The translations under genes were made by a program, and so were the position numbers. Under the pieces are notes generated by a model. It was not told the origin of the DNA. It worked only from the letters and a program-made list of their open reading frames with translations, and did not search any database. This document shows, in pieces, positions 5,076 through 12,341 of a DNA stretch of 12,341 nucleotides; position 1 is the stretch's first letter; each line of letters starts with the position of its first letter. Origin of the DNA: Thermodesulfovibrionales bacterium (GTDB lineage Bacteria > Nitrospirota > Thermodesulfovibrionia > Thermodesulfovibrionales > SM23-35); contig JALHSV010000564.1 in NCBI GenBank assembly GCA_022865525.1, positions 1 through 12,341 of the forward strand, in the 5' to 3' direction.

Positions 5076-7340
5076 ATGAAAATTGATCGAATTGAAAAGA
5101 TAAAGAACAACTACATTTTCAAAGATTTTAAATGGCCTACTTCGCTACCTGATTTTAATAAATTTAATTTGATTTACGGATGGAATGGCTCAGGTAAAAC
5201 AACTATTGCCAACTTTTTTCGTTGCCTTGAAAAACATAGCATTTCCACTATCGGTGATTTTTCTATTTCAATTGACGGAGATTCTATATCATCTGTTGAT
5301 TTTTCGAAGCGACAGTCTTTGCCTCAGGTCCGAGTATTTAATAAAGATTTCATTGATGAAAATGTATTTACCGATACGGGTTCGGTAACACCAATTTTCT
5401 TTCTTGGCAAAGAAAGTAAAGAAAAGCAAATTAAAATTCAGGAATTAAAAAAAGATCGTGAAGGGAAAAGTGGGGACTATAGAACTAAAGATTCCAAAAA
5501 AATAGTCTTAGAGCGGGAGATAGACCAGTTTGCTATTGAACAAGCGAAAACAATTAGAGAACTATTGAGCTCCAGTGGAATCAACTCATATAATAATTAT
5601 GATAAAGCATTTTATAAGAAAAAGGCAAACTCGTTATCCGCAATCCCAGATGTTTCTAAAAAACTGCTTTCTGAAATAGATAAAAGCCGATATAAAAAAC
5701 AAAAAGAATCAACTTCAAAACCGCAAATCTTACAATTATCACTTGCTTTGGCTGACACTGCAGATTTGTTAGAAAAAGTAAATACAATTTTGACGAAAAC
5801 GGTAATTTCTGAAGCCATTCAGACATTAAAGGATGACGATGAATTATCTAGATGGGTAGGAAAAGGCTTAACGCTCCATAAAAAAAAGCAATCAAAAAAA
5901 TGTTTCTTTTGCGAACAGTTAATGCCGGCTGAGCGGCTGAAAAAGCTGGAAGGTCATTTTAATGTTCAGTTTAACCAATTTATAAGTGAATTAGACTTGT
6001 TGATTGAAGATATTGAAACTTACAAAAAATCACTTAATGATTTCACCTTTCATGATAAGGCTAAACTATATGATCATTTGTCAGTTGAATATGACAAAGA
6101 AGTAACTCTGGTTAGCAACAATATCACCCTAGTTAAGAATTATCTTGATATTTTAAGTACTTATCTACAAAATAAAAAAAAATCACCATTTAAAAGATTG
6201 GATCATATTACGGAAGATTGTCCAGAAGTCTCTGATATCTTAATCCATGTCAATAATCTAATTGACAAACATAACTCGGAAACCAAGAATTTTAGTGAAA
6301 CTGTTAGTAATGCACGCTTGAAATTGGAAGAATCCATTGTCGCTGAATCTTTGGCAAAGTATAATGAAAAAAAAGACGCAATTGTAGCTATTTCAGCTGA
6401 AATTAACTCAATCCAGAAAATTATCGAGAAAATTGGATCAGAAATAAAGGAAATCGAACAGCAAATAATTGAACATCGTAGGCCAGCTGATGAACTTAAT
6501 TCCGATTTGCAAAAATATTTTAGTCATACAGATTTGAAATTTGATGTTAATGAAACCGGATATCAAATATCACGGCATGAGAATCCAGCTACCGGTCTCA
6601 GCGAAGGGGAACAAACTGCTATTGCATTCTTATATTTTTTGAAGTCATTGAGCGATAAGGGATTTCAAAATGAGAATGGAATTGTTGTGATTGATGACCC
6701 GATATCAAGTCTTGATTCCAATTCACTCTTCTACGCATTTGGTTTTATGAAAGAAAGAGTTGAAAATGTGGGGCAATTGTTTATTTTAACTCATAATTTT
6801 TCATTTTTTCGTCAGATTAAAAATTGGTATCATAATATTAGACCAAAAAAATCTACTGGTTTTTACATGGTTACCGCTGAAATCTCTAACGGTGAGCGGA
6901 GTTCATCAATCTTGTTACTTGATAAACTACTCCATGAATATAATTCTGAGTATCATTATCTATTTAAAATAGTACATTCTTATGCAACGGATACGACATC
7001 TGTCAACACCATAGAACAATACTACCATTTGCCGAATATTGCCCGCCGTCTTTTAGAAGCATTTTTATCCTTCAAACATCCCAAGGATGCAGGCGGAAGC
7101 CTATTCAGATTGCTTGAAAATGTAGATTTTGAAAATGCAAAAAAAAGCAGAATTATAAGGTTTTTACACACTCATTCTCATAAAGGACAAATTGAAGAAC
7201 CAGACCATGATATTTCAATTTTATCAGAAACGCCACAAGTTTTGTCCGATGTTTTGGAAATGATCAAAAAAAATGATGAGAATCATTTTAATGAAATGGT
7301 AAGCCTCATCACGTTGAAATCAGAGGGGACTGTTTCATGA
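5076..7340 (+). CDS. rloC: RloC/PrrC-like AAA_13 ATPase, putative anticodon nuclease with zinc hook
   Basis: I start at ATG 5076 (754 residues, GGTGGA just upstream). ATG 5061 in the same frame would add five residues but has no properly spaced ribosome-binding site. The ABC-type ATPase is split: Walker A GWNGSGKTT at 35-43, signature LSEGEQ at 508-513, Walker B IVVIDDP at 536-542 and an H-loop THN at 572-574. A long charged helical insert lies between the halves. It contains CFFC at 276-279, a CxxC zinc-hook motif as in RloC and Rad50-type proteins. The C-terminal part has ARRLLE (656-661) and HTHSH (698-702). The R-x3-E spacing followed by a His resembles the Arg-Glu-His triad of PrrC anticodon nuclease. 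Known members cut a tRNA anticodon loop when restriction is inhibited or DNA is damaged. Position before hsdR, overlapping it by four bases, matches that biology. Nuclease activity is inferred, not proven. Confidence 0.85.
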   Translation: MKIDRIEKIKNNYIFKDFKWPTSLPDFNKFNLIYGWNGSGKTTIANFFRCLEKHSISTIGDFSISIDGDSISSVDFSKRQSLPQVRVFNKDFIDENVFTDTGSVTPIFFLGKESKEKQIKIQELKKDREGKSGDYRTKDSKKIVLEREIDQFAIEQAKTIRELLSSSGINSYNNYDKAFYKKKANSLSAIPDVSKKLLSEIDKSRYKKQKESTSKPQILQLSLALADTADLLEKVNTILTKTVISEAIQTLKDDDELSRWVGKGLTLHKKKQSKKCFFCEQLMPAERLKKLEGHFNVQFNQFISELDLLIEDIETYKKSLNDFTFHDKAKLYDHLSVEYDKEVTLVSNNITLVKNYLDILSTYLQNKKKSPFKRLDHITEDCPEVSDILIHVNNLIDKHNSETKNFSETVSNARLKLEESIVAESLAKYNEKKDAIVAISAEINSIQKIIEKIGSEIKEIEQQIIEHRRPADELNSDLQKYFSHTDLKFDVNETGYQISRHENPATGLSEGEQTAIAFLYFLKSLSDKGFQNENGIVVIDDPISSLDSNSLFYAFGFMKERVENVGQLFILTHNFSFFRQIKNWYHNIRPKKSTGFYMVTAEISNGERSSSILLLDKLLHEYNSEYHYLFKIVHSYATDTTSVNTIEQYYHLPNIARRLLEAFLSFKHPKDAGGSLFRLLENVDFENAKKSRIIRFLHTHSHKGQIEEPDHDISILSETPQVLSDVLEMIKKNDENHFNEMVSLITLKSEGTVS

Positions 7341-10300
7341 TTAATTTTACCGAATCTGAAATCGAAATATTCTCGCTTGATGTACTTAAGCAACTCGGTT
7401 TTTTGTATGCTCCGGGGCCGTCATTGGCGCCTGATTTTGATGAAGAACAGGGCAAACTGGATATTGAATATGAAAGACGGGAAAGTTATAGCACTATTAT
7501 CCTTAAGAAAACGTTGGAACAAGCAATAAACCGTCTGAATCCTACGCTTCCGAAAGGTGCACAGCAGGAAACCCTAAAAACAGTATTATCCGTGTTTTCT
7601 CCTCAGCTTATTGACGCCAATGAAACCTTTCATAAAATGCTTGCTGAAGGCGTTCCGGTTTCGGTGCAGAAGGATGGACAAGAGCGGGGAGAAAAGGTTT
7701 GGCTGGTCGATTTTCAGAATCCGGGAAACAATGATTTCTTTGTTATCAATCAATTTACCATCGAAGAAAACAACCAGAACAAACGCCCCGATGTTATCCT
7801 CTTTGTTAACGGCTTGCCGTTGGTGGTGATAGAACTAAAAAATCCGGCCGATAAGCAAGCCACCATTCGCAAAGCTTACGATCAGATCCAAACCTATAAA
7901 ACTGTTATTCCATCTCTTTTTATATACAATGCCTTTTGTGTCATCTCTGATGGATTGGAAGCCAAAGCAGGGACAATCTCATCGGCTTTCAGCAGGTTCC
8001 AGACCTGGAAAACCATGGACCTGCCTGCCGCACAGGTTGGTGACAAGAAAGACAGGGCACATCGCGATGTGCCCCTACAAGTGCTTATCATGGGCATGCT
8101 GAATAAGGCAACGCTTTTAGACTTGATTCGAAACTTCATTGTTTTTGAAAAAGATAAAAAAACGGACACCAAAACCGGGCTGATGCAGATCGAAACGGTG
8201 AAAAAAATTGCCGCTTATCACCAATTCTATGCAGTAAATAAAGCCGTGGAATGCACTCGTATTGCCGCAGATGAAAAAGGCAACCGCAAAGCCGGGGTTG
8301 TCTGGCATACTCAAGGTTCAGGGAAAAGTCTTTCCATGGTTTTCTATGCAGGGAAATTAATTCATAATTTGGATAACCCGACAATTGTGGTCATTACTGA
8401 CCGCAATGATCTCGACCAGCAACTTTTCGATACTTTTGCCGCATCTTCAAGTCTGCTTGGTCAAGCTCCTGTGCAAGCAGAATCACGTGATCATTTAAAA
8501 TCTTTGCTCAGGGTGGCATCGGGCGGAATTGTGTTTACGACCATACAGAAGTTTTTTCCGGAGAATGACCGCAGCACTTATGACCGGTTATCTGAACGGC
8601 GCAATATCATTGTGATCGCGGACGAAGCGCATCGCACCCAATACGGGTTTCAGGCAAAGCTGATTAATACCAAAGATGAAAGCGGCAAACTTAATGGTAA
8701 GCGACTTGCTTATGGCTTTGCCAAATATTTGCGGGATGCCATTCCCAATGCCACTTTTATCGGTTTTACCGGTACGCCTGTTGAAAGCACCGATATCAAT
8801 ACCCCGGCGGTTTTCGGTAATTACATCGACATATATGATATTGCTCAAGCGGTGAATGATGGCGCGACGGTGAAAATTTATTATGAAAGCCGATTAGCCA
8901 AAGTGAACCTCACGGAAGAAGGTCGTAGATTAATAGAGGAATTTGACCGGGAACTTGACGATGATAATGCAACAGAATCCCAGAAAGCGAAAGCAAAATG
9001 GAGCAAGCTTGAGGCTATTGTCGGACATCCTGAACGATTAAAGAACCTGGCGCGGGATATTGTCATGCATTACGAAAAGCGGGCCGAAGTTTTTGATGGC
9101 AAGGCCATGATTGTCACCATGAGCAGGCGCATCGCAGTCGCGCTCTACAGTGAAATCATTGCCCTGAGACCCGATTGGCATAGTGATGATTTGAAAAAAG
9201 GTACTTTAAAAGTGGTCATGACTTCATCTTCTTCGGATAAAATGGAATTTGACCCAGAGGATCCGGAAAGTCTGGTTATTCCCGCAATTCATAGAACGAA
9301 CAAAGAAAACCGCCGCCTGCTTTCCGATCGCATGAAAGATCCGCAGGACTCTTTGAAACTGGTGATTGTGCGAGATATGTGGCTGACTGGCTTTGATGTC
9401 CCTTGTCTCCATACACTCTACATAGACAAATTGATGAAAAAGCACACCCTCATGCAGGCCATTGCCAGGGTGAACCGGGTTTTCATGGATAAGCCGGGCG
9501 GGCTTGTAGTGGATTATATTGGCATTGGTAGTGCGCTCAAAGAGGCTCTTGCCTTCTACTCCAATTCGGGTGGGAAGGGTGACCCGGCAGAAACAATCGC
9601 CAAGGCGCTGGAATTACTCCTAGAAAAGATTGAAGTCGTGCGCCAGATGTTTCATGGATTTGATTTTATGCGCTTTTTCAAAGTGGGTACTGCTGATCGT
9701 CTTTCTATCATCCTGCAAGCTGAAGAATTCATACTGGCAAAAGATCAAGGCAAGGACCGCTTCATAAAGGAGTCATCCGCCCTTTCCAAGTTGTTTGCCT
9801 TGGCAGTTCCCCATGAAGATGCCATGGCATTGACTAATGAAATATCCTTCTTCCAATCCGTGCGGGCTCGTTTACTCAAATTCGAAAGCGAAGATGATAA
9901 TGGCGACAAAAAGAATTATGAATCCGCCATTCGCCAGATTGTGAATCAGGCGGTTGAGTCAACTGAAGTTGTGGATATTTTCGACGCGGCGGGAATCAAA
10001 AAACCCGAAATCTCATTGCTCTCGGAAGATTTCCTGCAAGAAATAAAAGAAATGAAACATCAGAACCTTGGCCTTGAGCTCTTGAAAAAAATTCTCAATG
10101 ATGAAATCAAAGTCAGGCAGAAATATAATATTGTTGAAGGCAAGAATCTTCTGGATTTGCTGGAAGCATCGATTAAAAAGTACCAAAACAACCTTTTGTC
10201 CACCGCTGAAATCATTGAAGAATTATTAGAACTTGCCAGACAAATCCGAACAGTGGATGGTTTGGCGGAAAAGTTAAAACTCACGAAAGATGAATTTGCT

Positions 10301-10567
10301 TTTTATTCCGCATTGGAAGTCAACGACAGCGCGGTAAAGATCTTGGGTGATGAGGTATTGAAACACATAGCCCAGGAAATCGCTGACAAGGTGCGAAAGA
10401 ATGTCACTATTGATTGGGCATTGAAAGAAAGTGCCCGGGCAAAACTTATGGTCATTGTAAAACGCACATTAAACAAATATGGCTACCCTCCAGACAAGCA
10501 GCAGAAAGCAGTGGATACGGTTCTCAAGCAAGCTGAAGTGCTTGCTGATTTTTGGGTGAAGGAGTAA
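7337..10567 (+). CDS. hsdR: Type I R-M restriction subunit (HsdR)
   Basis: The 1076-residue protein is the DNA-translocating and cleaving subunit, of usual length for the family. The N-terminal PD-(D/E)XK nuclease shows Asp152 in RPDVILF and Glu166-x-Lys168 in VIELK. The helicase part has Walker A TQGSGKS (325-331), DEAH (429-432), TGTP (478-481), GFDVP (685-689) and QAIARVNR (707-714), and a C-terminal helical region follows. ATG 7337 overlaps the upstream stop as ATGA, and AGAGGGG lies at 7322-7328, so translation is probably coupled to the RloC-like gene. GC is higher than in the two genes before it and similar to the first half of hsdM, so hsdM and hsdR probably share a history that the cargo does not. 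A 20-bp perfect palindrome sits in frame at 8055-8074 in a variable loop between the nuclease and helicase domains. All key motifs are intact. Confidence 0.97.
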   Translation: MINFTESEIEIFSLDVLKQLGFLYAPGPSLAPDFDEEQGKLDIEYERRESYSTIILKKTLEQAINRLNPTLPKGAQQETLKTVLSVFSPQLIDANETFHKMLAEGVPVSVQKDGQERGEKVWLVDFQNPGNNDFFVINQFTIEENNQNKRPDVILFVNGLPLVVIELKNPADKQATIRKAYDQIQTYKTVIPSLFIYNAFCVISDGLEAKAGTISSAFSRFQTWKTMDLPAAQVGDKKDRAHRDVPLQVLIMGMLNKATLLDLIRNFIVFEKDKKTDTKTGLMQIETVKKIAAYHQFYAVNKAVECTRIAADEKGNRKAGVVWHTQGSGKSLSMVFYAGKLIHNLDNPTIVVITDRNDLDQQLFDTFAASSSLLGQAPVQAESRDHLKSLLRVASGGIVFTTIQKFFPENDRSTYDRLSERRNIIVIADEAHRTQYGFQAKLINTKDESGKLNGKRLAYGFAKYLRDAIPNATFIGFTGTPVESTDINTPAVFGNYIDIYDIAQAVNDGATVKIYYESRLAKVNLTEEGRRLIEEFDRELDDDNATESQKAKAKWSKLEAIVGHPERLKNLARDIVMHYEKRAEVFDGKAMIVTMSRRIAVALYSEIIALRPDWHSDDLKKGTLKVVMTSSSSDKMEFDPEDPESLVIPAIHRTNKENRRLLSDRMKDPQDSLKLVIVRDMWLTGFDVPCLHTLYIDKLMKKHTLMQAIARVNRVFMDKPGGLVVDYIGIGSALKEALAFYSNSGGKGDPAETIAKALELLLEKIEVVRQMFHGFDFMRFFKVGTADRLSIILQAEEFILAKDQGKDRFIKESSALSKLFALAVPHEDAMALTNEISFFQSVRARLLKFESEDDNGDKKNYESAIRQIVNQAVESTEVVDIFDAAGIKKPEISLLSEDFLQEIKEMKHQNLGLELLKKILNDEIKVRQKYNIVEGKNLLDLLEASIKKYQNNLLSTAEIIEELLELARQIRTVDGLAEKLKLTKDEFAFYSALEVNDSAVKILGDEVLKHIAQEIADKVRKNVTIDWALKESARAKLMVIVKRTLNKYGYPPDKQQKAVDTVLKQAEVLADFWVKE
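8055..8078 (-). repeat. REP-like palindrome inserted in frame in hsdR
   Basis: Bases 8055-8074 (GGGCACATCG/CGATGTGCCC) form a perfect palindrome. On the minus strand it is directly preceded by GTAG (8078-8075). A GTAG-type tetranucleotide at the foot of a hairpin is the layout of REP elements moved by REP-associated transposases. It encodes part of the segment RAHRDVPLQ around residues 240-248 of HsdR. It is far more GC-rich and symmetrical than the surrounding codons. No stop or frameshift results. Confidence 0.6.
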
Positions 10568-10740
10568 AATGAGTGAAGAGATTGTGCTTACATTTATGTG
10601 ATTGTAATGATAAAATTAAGGAATGAAGAGATCAAAGCTGACTTTTTTCAGACCATTCCATCGTTTCATGGATAGTGGGAATTACTGGGAATCGTATATA
10701 GTTGAAAACACCTGTCCCATTCTTTTTAAAGGAGAATAAT
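10568..10740. other. Spacer between hsdR and the FRG gene with tiny ORFs only
   Basis: The only frames are 10 codons (ATG 10569, behind the AAGGAG at the end of hsdR) and 38 codons (10623-10739, no spaced ribosome-binding site). Neither resembles a known protein. I see no convincing terminator, so the FRG gene could be reached by readthrough from hsdR. AAAGGAG at 10728-10734 is a good ribosome-binding site, but the in-frame codon six bases later is ATC rather than a normal start. Confidence 0.5.
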
Positions 10741-11307
10741 ATCGTTATTGAAAAAATCAATTCATTAGAGGAATATTTGGATGTTTTACCAGAAACAAAG
10801 GATGAATTATTCCTTTTCCGGGGTCAAAGGGAGAGGGAAAATTTACTCCCAAAAATCGTTCGTACTTCAAATAAAATCAACACTATAAAAACTGAAAAAA
10901 CCATGCTTTTAGAGCTTAGGCGGCGCGGAGTAATGTTATTTGAAAAAGATATAGATGATTGGGACTTACTTATCATGGCGCAACACTTCGGAATGATAAC
11001 AAGATTATTGGATTGGACTTCAAATCCACTTATTGCTCTTTGGTTTGCTTGTATAAATTGTGATCCAAATTATTCATCATTTGTATATTTATTTATTCCT
11101 TCTGAAAAAGATTATTTGGATAAAAATAAATTCCCAAGCCCATTTGGTATAACACGTACAATGGTTATATATCCACCTCTAAATAACCCGCGAATTATTG
11201 CTCAACACGGCTTATTTACTGCGCATACATATATTGATAAACATAAAATGTTCGTCCCATTGGGGGGATTGGGGACGGTGCTTGACTTTGTGACTTTGTT
11301 AAAGTAA
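10702..11307 (+). CDS. FRG-domain protein, 3' end replaced by mobile-element sequence
   Basis: The FRG domain is named after its Phe-Arg-Gly motif; here it is FRGQ at 39-42 of the longest frame. Other family features are MAQHFGMITRLLDWTSNPL (93 onward), the following ALWFA, and RIIAQHGLFTAH at 164-175. Such proteins often lie beside Type I R-M genes, but their biochemical role is not settled. The frame is open from TTG 10702, which lacks a good ribosome-binding site. The best site, AAAGGAG at 10728-10734, points to about 10741, where the in-frame codon is ATC. The family's usual start (IVIEKINSLEEYL) also begins there. The last 14 residues (188-201) are encoded by the leader of the transposase element, so the native C-terminus is lost. 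An odd start and a foreign end suggest a decaying gene. Family call confident, functionality doubtful. Confidence 0.72.
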   Translation: MKTPVPFFLKENNIVIEKINSLEEYLDVLPETKDELFLFRGQRERENLLPKIVRTSNKINTIKTEKTMLLELRRRGVMLFEKDIDDWDLLIMAQHFGMITRLLDWTSNPLIALWFACINCDPNYSSFVYLFIPSEKDYLDKNKFPSPFGITRTMVIYPPLNNPRIIAQHGLFTAHTYIDKHKMFVPLGGLGTVLDFVTLLK

Positions 11308-11439
11308 GCTGAATTTATGAGGCGGGCAAGACTTACCTATCCAGGTGCATTCCACCATGTAATGAACCGCGGCATCATGGTCAAGGGAGTACTTGGGGAA
11401 AGCCAAGCAGCCTGTTACGGATGTTCCGTTTGTCCATAA
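11264..11439 (+). mobile_element. Internally deleted copy of the REP-associated transposase element
   Basis: Bases 11264-11377 match 11440-11553 (114 bases, about six differences, no gap): the element leader plus the first 20 codons of the transposase. The next part, 11378-11436, matches 11901-11965 with six bases missing. The copy therefore lacks about 350 bases of the gene, including the HYH motif and the catalytic Tyr, and everything after position 11965. The ATG at 11317 gives only a 40-residue frame whose second half is out of frame with the transposase. The copy stops directly where the second copy's leader begins. Confidence 0.85.
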
Positions 11440-11492
11440 GGGGATTGGGGACGGTGCTTGACTTTGTGACTTTGTTCGAGTAAGCTGAATTT
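11440..11492 (+). repeat. Leader of the transposase element (direct repeat of 11264-11316)
   Basis: The same leader precedes both transposase starts. It begins GGGGATTGGGG, contains two TGACTTTG octamers in tandem, and ends with TAAGCTGAATTT before the ATG. Only two of 53 bases differ between the copies. TTGACT inside it could be a -35 box, but the matching -10 (TAAGCT) is poor. Conservation of the leader outside the gene suggests it is part of the mobile unit. Confidence 0.6.
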
Positions 11493-12341
11493 ATGAGGCG
11501 GGCAAGACTTACTTATCCAGGCGCATTCCATCATGTGATGAACCGCGGCATCAGGGGAGAATACATTTTCCCCGATGATGGAGACAAGAAGATCTTTTTG
11601 GAAATCCTTTCTGAAAAAGCAAAACTATTGGGCGTGCACCTGATCGGTTATTGCGTGATGAACAACCATTATCATGTGCTGCTGGAGAACAGTTCGGGCC
11701 GCATGAGCACTTTGCTCAAAGTTGTCAACGGCTCCTACGGCATTTATTACCGCCGCAAACACGGCGGCAAGGGGTACGTTTTTCAAAACCGTTTCAAATC
11801 GACCCTGATCCAGGACGATTCTTATTTGCGGCTGGCCATTCTCTATTTGCTGCAAAATCCAGTGCGCGCTGGCCTGGCGGCCAATTGTGTTGAATATCCA
11901 TGGTCAAGTGCGGGGGAGTACTTGGGGAAAGCCAGGCAGCCTGTTACGGATGTTCCGTTTGTCCAAGGGCTGTGGGGCGGAAAAAAATTCATGATAAAAG
12001 AGATCATGAGCGTACAACCTGACAAGCTGCCGATAAAAAAAAGTGATTTTGGCGATTTGCTGGGCGAGTATGAGTTTCTGACAAAAGCCCTGGAAAGGCG
12101 TGACAAACGCATCAATGAGAAATCTTTGGAAAGGCGGCGAGGGGACGACAACTGGTTTGATCCGGTCGAGAAAGTGTATTGGGAACTGGAAAAAGAAAAT
12201 GGGATAAAGTTCATGAAGCTGGATTTTGGAACGCTGGCCGGGAAACAATTGCGCGGAGAGTTGCTGGTCAGGTTGAAAGAATTGTCTGGACTTACCTACA
12301 GGGAGATCGCGCAGTTACTGGAATTTCGTGATATCAAATTG
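11493..12341 (+). CDS. REP-associated tyrosine transposase (Y1/IS200-like), runs off the right edge
   Basis: From ATG 11493 the frame is open for 283 codons to the window edge. The N-terminus has YPGAFHHVMNRG, typical of Y1_Tnp/RAYT proteins. HYH at 59-61, within CVMNNHYHVLLEN, is the metal-binding HUH motif. The likely catalytic tyrosine is Tyr118 in LYLLQNPVRAGL. The C-terminal part (about 250-280) resembles a helix-turn-helix with GLTYREIAQLL. RAYT proteins are single-strand DNA transposases that act on REP hairpins with a GTAG-like foot, and one such candidate lies in hsdR at 8055-8078. All motifs visible here are intact, so it may be active. I see no clear ribosome-binding site before the ATG. 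Family assignment is confident; the exact C-terminus is outside the window. Confidence 0.92.
   Translation, partial: MRRARLTYPGAFHHVMNRGIRGEYIFPDDGDKKIFLEILSEKAKLLGVHLIGYCVMNNHYHVLLENSSGRMSTLLKVVNGSYGIYYRRKHGGKGYVFQNRFKSTLIQDDSYLRLAILYLLQNPVRAGLAANCVEYPWSSAGEYLGKARQPVTDVPFVQGLWGGKKFMIKEIMSVQPDKLPIKKSDFGDLLGEYEFLTKALERRDKRINEKSLERRRGDDNWFDPVEKVYWELEKENGIKFMKLDFGTLAGKQLRGELLVRLKELSGLTYREIAQLLEFRDIKL

Noticed and set aside
10623..10739. 38-codon frame between hsdR and the FRG gene
   Set aside because: The AAGGA before the ATG has no spacing, and the peptide resembles nothing known. It ends one base before the expected FRG start, which could be coupling, but evidence is too thin to call a gene.

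Overview
The window looks like an accessory island in the chromosome of an uncultured or poorly characterised bacterium. The evidence is a complete Type I restriction-modification (R-M) locus, a REP-associated transposase with a decayed copy of itself, and intergenic DNA filled with 7-8 bp tandem repeats. Base composition is mosaic: a GC-rich ATPase gene on the left, moderate GC in hsdR and the first half of hsdM, and clearly AT-rich DNA in between. The repeat-rich spacers and the transposase remind me of Candidatus Aminicenantes or Desulfobacterota-type genomes, but this is only an impression.

Layout. Positions 1-1183 (minus strand) carry a DUF4143/AAA_14-type ATPase that runs off the left edge. 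Positions 1184-2082 are mostly low-complexity tandem repeats around a possible 66-residue single-pass membrane protein (1501-1701). A strong sigma70-type promoter (2003-2031) then opens the defence operon. Its first reading frame (2083-2226) is only the start of a MazG-like nucleotide pyrophosphohydrolase, and it overlaps the start of an hsdM-hsdS fusion (2213-4417). Next come a 39-codon frame resembling the first codons of hsdR (4421-4540), a dual-specificity-type phosphatase (4551-5054), an RloC/PrrC-like ABC ATPase with a zinc-hook motif (5076-7340), and full-length hsdR (7337-10567). The spacing is tight and ends overlap, so this reads as one transcription unit. An FRG-domain gene follows (about 10702-11307). 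Its end is made of mobile-element sequence, then come an internally deleted transposase copy (11264-11439) and a full-length-looking one (11493 to the right edge).

How the genes may work together. HsdM-S and HsdR would form the restriction and modification enzyme. An RloC/PrrC-like protein between the M/S and R genes matches the known PrrC arrangement, in which a tRNA anticodon nuclease is a second line of defence when restriction is inhibited or DNA is damaged. The phosphatase directly in front of the RloC-like gene is the unexpected part and is the best candidate for an undescribed component. The duplicated hsdR start suggests that phosphatase and RloC-like gene entered as a cargo block between hsdM-S and hsdR. 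The truncated mazG start suggests that the R-M locus landed on, and now uses, the promoter of another gene.
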